Source of the DNA: Paenibacillus contaminans
Lineage (GTDB): Bacteria; Bacillota; Bacilli; Paenibacillales; NBRC-103111
DNA: 64,000 nt
Assembly: GCF_003285015.1 (NCBI RefSeq)
Contig: NZ_QMFB01000006.1
Coordinates: 62,001-126,000 of the forward strand
Direction: 5' to 3'
Position numbers and translations under genes: made by a program. This document shows positions 9,272 through 18,712 of this stretch, in pieces. The notes under the pieces are model-generated. The model saw only the letters and a program-made list of their open reading frames with translations. It made no database searches and had not been told where the DNA came from. How positions within the stretch are numbered: the stretch's first letter is position 1; each line of letters opens with the position of its first letter.

Positions 9272-10918
9272 ATGAACGGAAACAAAAACAAAATGAATGA
9301 GAAAAAATGGATCGCCGTGATGGCGACATCCGCGTTAGCGATCGGCGCATTGGCGGGCTGCGGCGGCAGCGCTTCGGAACCATCGGCACCGCCCGCTAGT
9401 GCAAGCCCGGGGAAAGAAGCGGCGTCTAAAGAAGAAGTTAAGTATCCGGCAAGCCTTACTTATTGGGTTGCGATGAACGCCGGCGTCGCCGGTACGATGA
9501 AATCGTTTGCCGAAATGGAAGTCTATAAGCAATTGGAGAAAATTACGGGAACCAAGGTCGAATTCCAGCATCCGCCGGTAGGACAAGACAAAGAACAGCT
9601 TAACTTGCTGCTCGCTTCGGGTAATTTGCCGGACGTGATCGAATATCAATGGACGATCGCTCCCAAAGGTCCGGACAATGCAATCAACGAGAAAAAGATT
9701 ATACGCCTGAACGAGCTCATTGAGCGGCATGCTCCTAATTTATCGAAGCTTCTGAAGGACAATCCGGAATTTAAGAAGCTGATTACGACGGACGAAGGCA
9801 ATATTTACGTGATGCCTTATCTTAACCCGGACGAAAGCGTCCGCGTATTTAACGGACCGGCTATGCGGCAAGACTGGCTGGATAAGCTCGGATTGAAGGT
9901 GCCGGCCACATTGAAGGAATGGGAAGAGGTGCTGATCGCTTTCCGGGATAAAGACCCTAACGGGAATGGGAAGAAGGATGAGATTCCGCTTTTGTTCGAT
10001 CCGAAAGTAGCGGAAGTCGGACATGCTTTCATCGGCGCATACGGCATTACCACCACGTTTTATGCGGACGGCGGAAAGATCAAATTCGGACCGACCGATC
10101 CCAAGTTCAAGGAGTATTTGACGCTTTTGAATCGCTGGTATAAAGAAGGGTTAATCGACAAAGATTTTGCGACGATCGACCAAAAATTGAAGGATGCCAA
10201 GATGACCGAGGGACTGGTAGGCTCCATGGCCATGAATGTCGGTTACGGAATCGGAACTTACACAACGGCGGTAACCAAAGTCAACCCGAGCTTCAAGCTT
10301 GTCGGAACGCCGTACCCGGTGCTGGAGCCGGGCGGCAAATCGATCGGCCAGATGGACACCGCTTTTGCCGGCAGAGGGGCGGCAATCAGCGCGCAAACCA
10401 AAAACCCCGAGCAAATCGTCAAATGGATGGATTACGCTTACGGAGAAGCCGGGAGCCTGCTGTTCAATTTCGGGACCGAGAATGTGAGTTATAAGCTGGA
10501 GAACGGATACCCCAAGTTGACCGAGCTCATGACGAACAACCCTGACAAGCTTACGCTGGCGCAAGCGGTGACAAAATACACGCACGGCACCTTCTCCGGT
10601 CCGTACGTATACGACAAACGTTTGGCGGAGCAGTATTCGATCGTTATGCCCGAGCAAAAACAAGCTTCCGCCGTTTGGACGAAAGCGGATCACGCCAAGC
10701 TGCTACCTCTCATTTCGCAAACGGCGGAGGAAAGCGGCAAGCTGTCTTCGCTGATGAACGATATCAATACGTATTATCAGGAAATGTTCAATAAATTTGT
10801 TATGGGCTTGGAGCCGCTGAGCAGCTTCGATAAATATGTCGAGACGATCAACAAAATGGGCGTCGACGAAGCGATCAAGCTCAAGCAGGCCGCATTAGAC
10901 CGCTATAACAAGAGATAA
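9272..10918 (+). CDS. ABC importer solute-binding lipoprotein (first importer)
   Basis: A 548-aa extracellular solute-binding protein. The signal peptide ends in lipobox LAGC with Cys30 for lipidation, followed by a low-complexity Ser/Ala/Pro/Glu linker. The mature part has family features such as NLLLASGNLPDVIEY and DPNGNGKKDEIPL, the YtcQ/LipO type linked with oligosaccharide uptake. An AAGGGAGG ribosome site precedes ATG 9272. It lies 168 bp after the regulator and 12 bp before the first permease gene. The ligand cannot be told from sequence. Confidence 0.9.
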   Translation: MNGNKNKMNEKKWIAVMATSALAIGALAGCGGSASEPSAPPASASPGKEAASKEEVKYPASLTYWVAMNAGVAGTMKSFAEMEVYKQLEKITGTKVEFQHPPVGQDKEQLNLLLASGNLPDVIEYQWTIAPKGPDNAINEKKIIRLNELIERHAPNLSKLLKDNPEFKKLITTDEGNIYVMPYLNPDESVRVFNGPAMRQDWLDKLGLKVPATLKEWEEVLIAFRDKDPNGNGKKDEIPLLFDPKVAEVGHAFIGAYGITTTFYADGGKIKFGPTDPKFKEYLTLLNRWYKEGLIDKDFATIDQKLKDAKMTEGLVGSMAMNVGYGIGTYTTAVTKVNPSFKLVGTPYPVLEPGGKSIGQMDTAFAGRGAAISAQTKNPEQIVKWMDYAYGEAGSLLFNFGTENVSYKLENGYPKLTELMTNNPDKLTLAQAVTKYTHGTFSGPYVYDKRLAEQYSIVMPEQKQASAVWTKADHAKLLPLISQTAEESGKLSSLMNDINTYYQEMFNKFVMGLEPLSSFDKYVETINKMGVDEAIKLKQAALDRYNKR

Positions 10919-10930
10919 CGGGAGCGTTTC

Positions 10931-11860
10931 ATGATGACTAGCGATAAAAACAGCTACGCGAGACGGCTACTTCGAGACGTTCGGACTAATAAATACGTAT
11001 ATCTCATGCTGTTCCCGGTGGCCGCATATTATTTGATTTTTCATTATGCGCCGATGTACGGGGTACAGATCGCCTTCAAAAATTATTCCCCCTCCAGGGG
11101 TTTCTTCGGAAGTCCCTGGGTCGGATTCGATCATTTCGTCAGTTTTTTCGACAGCTTTTTTTTCTGGAGGATTTTGCGGAATACGCTGCTGCTGAGCCTT
11201 TATGAGCTGATCTTTGCTTTTCCGGCCGCTATCGTGCTTGCCCTGCTATTAAATGAAGTTCGCCGAAATATGTTCAAAAGATGGGTGCAAACGATCACTT
11301 ATTTGCCGCATTTTATATCCATTGTGGTTATATCCGGCATGTTGATCGACTTTCTGGCTCGTGACGGCGTTGTCAACCAGGTGCTTGCTTTCTTCGGGAT
11401 AGAGGCTCTTCCTTTCATGGGGATGCCGGAATGGTTCAGAACGATTTATATCGGTTCGGGTATTTGGCAAAATGTCGGCTGGGGCTCGATCATATTTCTT
11501 GCGGCAATCACGAATATCGATCCTTCGCTGTATGAAGCTGCCAAGGTTGACGGAGCGGGAAGATTGAAGCAGATGTTTTTCATCACGATACCGGGAATCA
11601 TGCCGACGATTATCATCATGCTGATTTTGCAAATCGGAAGCTTTATGGTCGTCGGAACGGACAAAATCCTGCTGCTGTACAATCCGCTCGTGTACGAAAC
11701 GGCGGACGTAATCGGAACATTCGTATACCGCAAGGGGATATTGGAATCGGATTACAGCTACACGACGGCGATCGGCTTGTTTAATTCGTTGATCAATCTG
11801 ACCTTGCTGTTTTTAGCCAATTACTGGAGCCGAAAGAAGACCGAATCGGGATTATGGTAA
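10931..11860 (+). CDS. ABC importer permease, LplB type (first importer)
   Basis: A 309-aa inner-membrane permease with six predicted helices. The opening helix region (YVYLMLFPVAAYYLIFHYAPMYG) is typical of LplB-like subunits. The EAA loop that docks the ATPase is present (YEAAKVDGAGRLKQMFFITIPG). It pairs with the YtcP-type permease 15 bp downstream. The operon has no ATPase gene, so it probably uses a shared MsmX-like ATPase encoded elsewhere. Confidence 0.92.
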   Translation: MMTSDKNSYARRLLRDVRTNKYVYLMLFPVAAYYLIFHYAPMYGVQIAFKNYSPSRGFFGSPWVGFDHFVSFFDSFFFWRILRNTLLLSLYELIFAFPAAIVLALLLNEVRRNMFKRWVQTITYLPHFISIVVISGMLIDFLARDGVVNQVLAFFGIEALPFMGMPEWFRTIYIGSGIWQNVGWGSIIFLAAITNIDPSLYEAAKVDGAGRLKQMFFITIPGIMPTIIIMLILQIGSFMVVGTDKILLLYNPLVYETADVIGTFVYRKGILESDYSYTTAIGLFNSLINLTLLFLANYWSRKKTESGLW

Positions 11861-11875
11861 AGAGGGGACACTTGT

Positions 11876-12754
11876 ATGAGTAACAGAAGTCTCGGAGAGC
11901 GTCTCTTCGATAGCTGCAACACCGGCTTTTTAGTGTTATTGTGCGTAGGGACCGTGTACCCGTTCTTGTACGTATTGTTCGCTTCCTTGAGCGATCCGTC
12001 CGAATTGATCCGGATGCGGGGGTTGATCCTGTTTCCTCAGGGGTTCAGCTTGGAGGCGTATCGTCTCGTTTTTGCGAATCCGATGATAACGGTGGGTTAC
12101 GCCAATACGCTGTTTTATGTGGCGGTCGGTACGGCGATCAACTTGCTGATGACCTCCTTCGGCGCTTACGCACTGTCGCGGAGAACGCTTATGCTGAAAA
12201 ATCCTATTATGATGATGATCGTGTTTACGATGTTTTTCAGCGGCGGGCTTATTCCGAATTATTTACTCGTGAGCGAGCTGGGCATGTTGAATACGAGATG
12301 GGCGCTCATCATTCCGGGAGCGATCAGCACCTATAATCTCATTATCATGAGAACGTCATTTCTGGGCATACCCGCAAGTTTGGAAGAATCAGCCAAAATC
12401 GACGGAGCGAACGATTTTACGATCTTATTTCGGATCATTCTTCCCTTGTCGATGCCGATCGTTTCGGTCATGATCCTGTTCTACGGGGTAAGTCATTGGA
12501 ACGCCTGGTTCAATGCGCTAATTTACTTGCGTGACCGCGACTTGTATCCGCTTCAGCTTGTGTTGAGGGAAATATTGATTACCAACAGCACGGATGCGAT
12601 GACTACCGGAGCCAGCGATATGAATAAAGCGCTCGTTGCGGAAACGATCAAATACGCAGCCATAATCGTTGCGACCGTGCCGGTTTTGTTTTTGTACCCT
12701 TTCCTGCAAAAGTATTTCGTGAAAGGCGTCATGATCGGAGCGGTGAAGGAGTAA
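11876..12754 (+). CDS. ABC importer permease, YtcP type (first importer)
   Basis: A 292-aa permease of the CUT1/YtcP group with six predicted helices, an EAA loop (EESAKIDGANDFTILFRIILPL) and the common family ending (PFLQKYFVKGVMIGAVKE). It completes the first importer with the preceding lipoprotein and LplB-type subunit. A RBS (GAGGGG) precedes ATG 11876, and a terminator follows the stop. Confidence 0.92.
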   Translation: MSNRSLGERLFDSCNTGFLVLLCVGTVYPFLYVLFASLSDPSELIRMRGLILFPQGFSLEAYRLVFANPMITVGYANTLFYVAVGTAINLLMTSFGAYALSRRTLMLKNPIMMMIVFTMFFSGGLIPNYLLVSELGMLNTRWALIIPGAISTYNLIIMRTSFLGIPASLEESAKIDGANDFTILFRIILPLSMPIVSVMILFYGVSHWNAWFNALIYLRDRDLYPLQLVLREILITNSTDAMTTGASDMNKALVAETIKYAAIIVATVPVLFLYPFLQKYFVKGVMIGAVKE

Positions 12755-12792
12755 GGATAGAGAGGATATTCGAATCTTCGTTCATATTGCGA

Positions 12793-12819
12793 CCGTCTGT
12801 AGGCACAGGCGGTTTTTTT
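12793..12819 (+). terminator. Rho-independent terminator after the first importer operon
   Basis: CCGTCTGT and ACAGGCGG pair (one G-U) around a 4-base loop and run into seven T residues. Confidence 0.8.
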
Positions 12820-12862
12820 CTGAAATTTTACAGCCTTCGTAAACAGGAAGCAGCCTCGCGTA

Positions 12863-13945
12863 TTACGCGCGCCGAGCAGAGCGTATGCTGTCGACTGCAA
12901 GGTAAACTGCCGGAATCAGCTCCGTGAAAAGCAGGAAAGCGACCTCTCCATGCTGCAGAAAATGTTCGACCTCCATTCCGGTCCGGACCATAACCAAAGA
13001 GACGATAATCATCGCAGCGGTCATAAAGGAGCTTAACGGCTTATGGTCTTTTAGCCCGAAAATATGGGTCAATCCGATGACGGCTGCATACATAAACAGG
13101 CTGCATTTGATAAACATGCTGTAGAGCCAGAAGACGATTAGCAGCGGATCGAGGTTTTCAAAAAAGGAGCCGTATTTGATATAGCGGATCATCTCCAACG
13201 TCGGTACCGACAAATTCGCCGTCAAATCGGGGCCGAATAGTAAAATAATCGCCAATAGGACGGTCAGCGTAATGATCGCGGAAGTGACCGCCGCCCAGCC
13301 GAGCGCTTTCATCGTCTTGTCCGCTTGAGCGAAGCTGGGGAAAAAGAACAGTATAATTGCCATCTCGCCGAATAAAGCCGTCATCAGAAGGGCGCCGTTC
13401 CATATTCCCGGGGGATCGAAATTTGTCCACAGCGCAACGGCCATTTGCATATTTAACTTATGGCTGACGAGCAGCGGGACGGAGACGATCGTAATGATGC
13501 TTATGAAAAAGATGCCTTGAGCACCAATGAATATGGTTCCGAGTCCTGATCGAACCGCACGGAATATGCATAATCCGAACAAAGCGGCAATCGCCCAGTT
13601 CGGCGTATCCCTTAAATAAAATTCGGCGACCAAATCCTCCAATTCCCGCAACACGAACGCCGAAGCGAGCAGGAAAGAGAAGATCATCACGATGCTCAGC
13701 GGATAATGAATCCACTTTCCGACAATCGATTGGCCGTATTGCCCGAATGCTTGGCTCGGCCTTCTGATAGCCAGACGATAAGACCAATATACAAGGAGCA
13801 GCCCCAATACTAAGCCGAGCGCTACGGATATCCATGCTGAAAAACCGGCATGCTGAGCCAGCGGGCGAATATAAAATCCGATTGTCGTCGAGTAAAGAAA
13901 CTGGCTGAATAACATATAAAGCTGCAGCGGACTGATCTTTTGCAC
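12863..13945 (-). CDS. Spore germination permease, GerAB family
   Basis: A 360-aa protein of the APC-like endospore germination permease family with about ten predicted helices and the family opening (KISPLQLYMLFSQFLYSTTIGF). With the GerA and GerC subunits it would form a germinant receptor in the inner spore membrane, where the B subunit binds a small germinant such as an amino acid or sugar. The start is GTG 13945, with AAGGAG nine bases upstream. It is the last gene of the operon, 21 bp after the small membrane gene. Confidence 0.9.
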   Translation of the reverse strand: MQKISPLQLYMLFSQFLYSTTIGFYIRPLAQHAGFSAWISVALGLVLGLLLVYWSYRLAIRRPSQAFGQYGQSIVGKWIHYPLSIVMIFSFLLASAFVLRELEDLVAEFYLRDTPNWAIAALFGLCIFRAVRSGLGTIFIGAQGIFFISIITIVSVPLLVSHKLNMQMAVALWTNFDPPGIWNGALLMTALFGEMAIILFFFPSFAQADKTMKALGWAAVTSAIITLTVLLAIILLFGPDLTANLSVPTLEMIRYIKYGSFFENLDPLLIVFWLYSMFIKCSLFMYAAVIGLTHIFGLKDHKPLSSFMTAAMIIVSLVMVRTGMEVEHFLQHGEVAFLLFTELIPAVYLAVDSIRSARRA

Positions 13946-13966
13946 CTTAAGGCTCTCCTTTATGTT

Positions 13967-14194
13967 TTATCCCCGATTCGCCGACACGGCATGTTGGAGC
14001 GGGCCGAAAATCGTTTCTATCAATGTTACGATCGTCCAATGTTCTCTTGCCGCATACAGAATCTCCAAGCAGAGAAACAAGAAAATGGCCGTACCCATAA
14101 CAAGACGCATCGTTCTGCCTTTCCTATTGTTTTTCTGTAGGTAGCGCCATTCGAAGAAACCTAGTCCGGCAAAAACAGCGGCGATGGTCAGCAT
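13967..14194 (-). CDS. Small membrane protein inside the germination operon
   Basis: A 75-aa protein with two hydrophobic stretches (MLTIAAVFAGLGFF and LVMGTAIFLFLCLEILYAA) separated by a basic loop. It starts two bases after the gerC stop with a near-perfect AAGGAGG site inside the gerC 3' end, so translation is probably coupled. The position suggests an accessory subunit of the germinant receptor, comparable in size and place to the small GerD-like or GerAD/VB proteins reported in some ger operons. I see no sequence motif that proves this. Confidence 0.7.
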   Translation of the reverse strand: MLTIAAVFAGLGFFEWRYLQKNNRKGRTMRLVMGTAIFLFLCLEILYAAREHWTIVTLIETIFGPLQHAVSANRG

Positions 14195-14196
14195 GT

Positions 14197-15384
14197 TTAT
14201 TCCTCCTTGCCTGCATGCAATCGTTGGCCTTCCGGTTTTCTTGCCGCTCCGAGCCGTTTAATGGCGACATCGACATGTTGGTCGACGATTATATGATCGG
14301 CATATAATTGTCTCCAGTCCTTTTTCATTTCCTTCCATTTTCGGGGGTAATACCAGCGGATGTAGTTTCCGAGCTGAAAGGCGTCCGCTTTCGCCTCCTT
14401 AGAAACCGCGACCGCCTGGGCGATCCGCTTCTCCAGCTTTTCGCCGAGACTTCGTTCAAGTATTCTCAATTGATCCGGGGTATCAAGCGTCATATCGGAC
14501 TCATTTGCGAGCACATCCACATCCGCCTTACAATTAATATGAATTTTCAACGGACTCCCGGTCTCAGGGTTAATCCGTGTCGTCGCATTCGTAACAAGGA
14601 AGCTGATTGTTTTTCCATCAGTCGGAGAAGTGACGTTGACCTCCGCATCCTGCAACTTGCCGAGAATCCATAAAGCGCCCCGCATTTCCTTCGTGTTCAG
14701 CTTGCTTACCATTCGGCCGTTTCGGAGAATGGCCGCGCCGTCTGTACCCAGCCATTTTTCGCCTTTCTTTTTCTTGACCATGCCTTCCCGGTCGAAGACG
14801 ATTGTCGGAATGACCAAGTCGCCCCCCGAGTAATTCGCCATTAAAAGATCCTTCAGCGTAACTTCCACCGTCACTTGCTCCTCGGCGTATGCGGTCAAAA
14901 TATCAACCGGAAATCTTTCGAAGCCGACAGGGATATTGGCGAACTCCTTTAAACTGCCATCCAAAACGAAGAGATATGAATTGATATGCAGCTTGGGCTC
15001 GCGCGCAATGAAATCCACAACCGGCCCAATACCATCTTCCGCAAGTCTTCTGCCGATTATGATAATTTCCAACTGGCCGAAAGCGATTTTACGGGATAAA
15101 TCCGATTGGATCGCTCGATAGGCCTTAGCTATCTCTTTATCCGTTTTGGTGACATAGCTGAACGGGTAATCGGTTTTTCCGCCTCCGCCTCCGCCGGCCT
15201 GGTTGGGAACGAGTTGGTTGGGCAGGGGGAATCCGAGTGTTAATTCGATTCCTGCTTCTGTTTTATCCACGAGCAATATTTTGGCGAAGGAGCGGTCGTT
15301 CAATTCGACTGTGGACCAGCAGCCGGATAGGCACCCGAGCGAAAGGCACGCCCCTATTGCTAGAAGTAACCGTTTGATCTCAAT
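14197..15384 (-). CDS. Spore germination lipoprotein GerAC family, apparent ATT start
   Basis: GerC-type lipoprotein subunit of the germinant receptor, anchored on the outer face of the inner spore membrane. Counting only ATG, GTG or TTG, the frame starts at TTG 15303, which loses the signal peptide. Reading upstream in frame gives EIKRLLLAIGACLSLGCLSGC, a textbook lipoprotein signal with lipobox LSGC (Cys22), yet no standard start codon precedes it. ATT 15384-15382 is placed so that ATTGA overlaps the gerA stop, and GAGGAGG lies just upstream, so I take ATT as start (395 aa). The alternatives are a frameshift or sequence error. The mature part carries family stretches such as VDFIAREPKLHINSYLFV and LERSLGEKLEKRIAQAV. 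Confidence 0.8.
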   Translation of the reverse strand: MEIKRLLLAIGACLSLGCLSGCWSTVELNDRSFAKILLVDKTEAGIELTLGFPLPNQLVPNQAGGGGGGKTDYPFSYVTKTDKEIAKAYRAIQSDLSRKIAFGQLEIIIIGRRLAEDGIGPVVDFIAREPKLHINSYLFVLDGSLKEFANIPVGFERFPVDILTAYAEEQVTVEVTLKDLLMANYSGGDLVIPTIVFDREGMVKKKKGEKWLGTDGAAILRNGRMVSKLNTKEMRGALWILGKLQDAEVNVTSPTDGKTISFLVTNATTRINPETGSPLKIHINCKADVDVLANESDMTLDTPDQLRILERSLGEKLEKRIAQAVAVSKEAKADAFQLGNYIRWYYPRKWKEMKKDWRQLYADHIIVDQHVDVAIKRLGAARKPEGQRLHAGKEE

Positions 15385-16972
15385 CGCCCTCCTCGTTTTT
15401 GACTTGCGCCCATTTGCGCGTTGCCGCAGGTACTCTTCTCCGGTTCGGACCGTTCCCGGGACGGGATTTCATCGACCATAAAGGCGCTCTGAACAGAACG
15501 TCCTTCAGTTCGCCGAATCGCAGAGGAGCAAGCGGGGAGAGGTACGGCGTCCCGAAGGAGCGCAGCTCGACCATATGAAGATAAATTAAGATCAAGCCGC
15601 AAGCGATTCCGAACAAACCGAACGTTCCCGCCAAAAACATGATCGGAAACCGGAGTAAACGAAAAGAAAGACCCAGATCGAAATGCGGGATGATAAAGGA
15701 AGAGATTCCTGTCAGAGACACGATAATAACCATGACCGAGGAGACGATTCCGGCTTCGACGGCCGCGGTGCCGATAATCAAAGCGCCGATAATCGACACG
15801 GCTTGTCCCATCGATTTGGGTATGCGAATGGACGCTTCGCGCAAAGCCTCGAAAAGAATCTCCATGATAAACGCTTCGACAAGGGCGGGGAACGGCACGA
15901 TTTCCCTGGAAGCGGCTATCGTTTTGAGCAGCTTGTCCGGGATAATTTCCGGGTGAATGGTCGTTAAGGCGATATAGATGGACGGCAGCAAGAGGGAAAC
16001 GAAAAGAAACGTAAAGCGCACCCAGCGAATGCCGGTGGCTGGAATGAAGCGATCGTAATAATCCTCCGCCGACTGCATCAGCATAAAAAAAGTGACCGGA
16101 GCAAGGAGGACGTTGGGCGCCCCGTCCACGATCACCGCGACCCGACCTTCCAATAACGAAGCGGCAACCACATCCGGACGCTCGGTATATTGGATCTGTG
16201 GAAAGGGCGAATACGGATTATCTTCAATGAATTCTTCGATATAGTTTGTGCTCCATACACCGTCTATTTCAATGTCGGATAGCCGCTTTCTGACTTCGTC
16301 GATCAATTCTTGCTTGCAAATTCCTTGCATATAGGCGATCGCGATAGTCGTTTTGGATTCCGTTCCGATCTGCATCGTCTCCGATTTAAAATTAGCGGTC
16401 TTCAGCTTTCTTCGGATCAATGTAAGATTGTCTTCGTAATCTTCGATAAAAGCTTCGCGCGGGCCGCGGATCACGATTTCATTGGGCGCTTCCTCGATGG
16501 CTCTCTTATCAAAGGAGGTGACGGACAGTGCAAGCATATTTTCGTCGCGATCGACAAGCAGCAGGGCTTGGCCGCTTAGAATAGCGGTTAATGCTTCCGG
16601 AACCGAGCGAAAAATACTCGTATCGTCCAGCGGCAGTTGAGAGCGTTCGAAGATCAGGCTGGAGAAGGATACGGAATCCATCGTCTTATCCAGAGATACG
16701 AGCTCCTTAAGGACCTTTTGAAGCGTGTGCCTATCGACCATGCCTTTAATATATAGAAGCGCGCATTTTATTTGTGGACCTGCAACAAATTCGTGGATAA
16801 CGACGTCGGAACTATGTACAAGACGTAGCTGAAACCAGGATAACCTATCGCCAATTGCTGCCGATGGCTCGCTACCGGAATCAGTGAGCGCGTTTTTGGG
16901 CAGAACAGGCGAAGGTCGCCGCATTGCGGTTTTTTTCTTGAGTATGCCGTTTAACCGTTGGAAGAAGGACAT
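15380..16972 (-). CDS. Spore germination protein GerA family (GerAA subunit)
   Basis: About 530 aa. The large N-terminal cytoplasmic domain includes the family signature around SVSFSSLIFERSQLPLDDTS and NYIEEFIEDNPYSPFPQ; four or five membrane helices follow (for example WVRFTFLFVSLLLPSIYIAL). It is the first gene of the receptor operon and overlaps gerC by five bases. Two ATGs compete: 16978 and 16972. GAGG is three bases from the first and nine from the second, so I chose 16972. Expression in the forespore under sigma-G is expected for the family, but I could not find a convincing promoter. Confidence 0.9.
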   Translation of the reverse strand: MSFFQRLNGILKKKTAMRRPSPVLPKNALTDSGSEPSAAIGDRLSWFQLRLVHSSDVVIHEFVAGPQIKCALLYIKGMVDRHTLQKVLKELVSLDKTMDSVSFSSLIFERSQLPLDDTSIFRSVPEALTAILSGQALLLVDRDENMLALSVTSFDKRAIEEAPNEIVIRGPREAFIEDYEDNLTLIRRKLKTANFKSETMQIGTESKTTIAIAYMQGICKQELIDEVRKRLSDIEIDGVWSTNYIEEFIEDNPYSPFPQIQYTERPDVVAASLLEGRVAVIVDGAPNVLLAPVTFFMLMQSAEDYYDRFIPATGIRWVRFTFLFVSLLLPSIYIALTTIHPEIIPDKLLKTIAASREIVPFPALVEAFIMEILFEALREASIRIPKSMGQAVSIIGALIIGTAAVEAGIVSSVMVIIVSLTGISSFIIPHFDLGLSFRLLRFPIMFLAGTFGLFGIACGLILIYLHMVELRSFGTPYLSPLAPLRFGELKDVLFRAPLWSMKSRPGNGPNRRRVPAATRKWAQVKNEEGD

Positions 16973-17182
16973 CGTCATGTACCTCGTATCGTTTTTGAGT
17001 CGCTTGTTAGCTTCCCCTTAGATGGAATATTTTACACCTTTTAGACTTAGTGATGTTTTGTGTAATGAAATTCTCTGATTTTCCAAAGATGGGAGAATCG
17101 CTCGCTATTTACATAGTTTATTGGATGGTGTATCGTGAAAGTGGCTGTAATGTTACGGATTTTATCGGGAAAGGGTCTTTAT

Positions 17183-18712
17183 ATGCCGCATACATACAAG
17201 CGCAAGCTAAGCCTGCGGTCGGCGTCGATCGTGTGCTTGCTTGCCGTTTTTTTCCTTATGGCCCTGGTTTCCGATTCCCGGCGAATCGTCGAGGTAGCAC
17301 GTATGATTCCTTCTGTACCGGACGAGCAAATAACAGCTAAGGTATCCGCGCTGTCCGCCGAGAAGCAGCCGAACGTTATCGTTCTGCTAAGCGAATCGTT
17401 CTGGGATCCGACGCAGCTCGACGTCCAGTTCAGCAGAGATCCGATTCCGTTTTTTCATTCTTTGCGAAAGACGTTTTCCGGCGGCTGGATGCTTTCTCCT
17501 CAGCATGGCGGCGGTACGGCCAACGTCGAATTCGAAGTGCTGACGGGGAACGCGATGAGGTTTTTGCCGAAAAATACGATCGCGTACGAATCGCATGTCA
17601 CGCATCCGATCGAATCTCTCGCGACCATTCTTAACGGGCAAGGCTACGTTTCGACGGCAATTAGTCCGGCTCCTCATTATCTTTTTAACAGCACGGAAGT
17701 ATACAAACGGCTCGGCTTCTCGCAGTTTATTAGTCTGGAGTTTTTTCCGCGCGATTACGAGGGGCCCTATATGGCCGACCGGGCGGTCGTGCGTCAAATT
17801 ATCGAGAAAGCTGCGGCGACGGAAGAGCCGGACTTTATATTTGCCAATACGATGGAAAATCACTATCACTATTATCCGGGTAAATTCAAGGCGAATACGA
17901 TCGAAGTGAAGGCGAACCTGCCGGGAGGCTCCGCAGGATTGCTGGAGACGCTCGCTCAAGGGCTTTCAGGCGCCGATCGCGCACTGCAGGAATTGGTGGA
18001 ATATTATGCGGCTTCCAAAGAGCCGACGGTCATTTTGTTTTTCGGCGATCACCAGCCTTTTCTGGAGAAAGACTATAAGGTTTACCGGGAAGCGGGTTAT
18101 CTGAAAGAGGACGATCCCGAGGAATGGTGGAAAATGTTCAGCACGCCGTTCGTCATATGGGATAATTTTTTGCCTATGAACAAGCAGGATTTGAAGATGA
18201 ACGCTTCCTTCCTGCTGCCCGCTTTATTGGAGCATGCAAAGCTTCCTGACACGGCGTATACAAAATTTTTACGAGAGCTGAGCAAGCAAACGCCTGTCAT
18301 CCCTCCTGATGACGCCAAGAGCGAAATCCGGACGGACGAAGCTGCCCTGCGGCAGTACAAGGAATTTCAAGAGCAAATGCTGTCGGAAGCTCAAACTATG
18401 GCTCAAAAGCCAAATCGCCCGTTCGTGTTCGGATATGCGGATTTCCGTATCGACAGCGCGTCGTTCGAACGGAAAAGCAGGCTGAGCGGGGAAGGGATCA
18501 TTACGCTTACAGGCAAGCATTTCGGTCTAGGCAGCAAAGTGGTGATCAACGGACAACCGTTAAAGACGACATGGAAAAGTCAAGATACCGTGTCTGCAGT
18601 CGTTACGTCCGCACTTGTCAGCGCTTCGGACCCTTGGTCCGTGCATGTCGTCGTGGAAGACGATAAGGAGAAGGAAATCGCGCGTACGCCGGAATTTACG
18701 TTTACGAGATAA
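17183..18712 (+). CDS. LtaS-like sulfatase-fold protein with one membrane helix and a C-terminal TIG-like domain
   Basis: A 509-aa relative of lipoteichoic acid synthases. The catalytic elements are present: ESF with metal-binding Glu71, GGGTANVEFE with nucleophile Thr112, and FFGDH with Asp289 and His290. LtaS enzymes polymerise glycerol phosphate outside the membrane and usually have about five helices and more than 600 residues. Here only one helix (SIVCLLAVFFLMALVSD) precedes the catalytic domain. The C-terminal 100 residues (ITLTGKHFGLGSKVVINGQP and following) look like an IPT/TIG immunoglobulin-like domain, which is unusual for this family. Start ATG 17183 follows AAAGGG at good spacing; the longest frame begins at GTG 17135. 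It is a single gene flanked by non-coding DNA. Confidence 0.8.
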   Translation: MPHTYKRKLSLRSASIVCLLAVFFLMALVSDSRRIVEVARMIPSVPDEQITAKVSALSAEKQPNVIVLLSESFWDPTQLDVQFSRDPIPFFHSLRKTFSGGWMLSPQHGGGTANVEFEVLTGNAMRFLPKNTIAYESHVTHPIESLATILNGQGYVSTAISPAPHYLFNSTEVYKRLGFSQFISLEFFPRDYEGPYMADRAVVRQIIEKAAATEEPDFIFANTMENHYHYYPGKFKANTIEVKANLPGGSAGLLETLAQGLSGADRALQELVEYYAASKEPTVILFFGDHQPFLEKDYKVYREAGYLKEDDPEEWWKMFSTPFVIWDNFLPMNKQDLKMNASFLLPALLEHAKLPDTAYTKFLRELSKQTPVIPPDDAKSEIRTDEAALRQYKEFQEQMLSEAQTMAQKPNRPFVFGYADFRIDSASFERKSRLSGEGIITLTGKHFGLGSKVVINGQPLKTTWKSQDTVSAVVTSALVSASDPWSVHVVVEDDKEKEIARTPEFTFTR

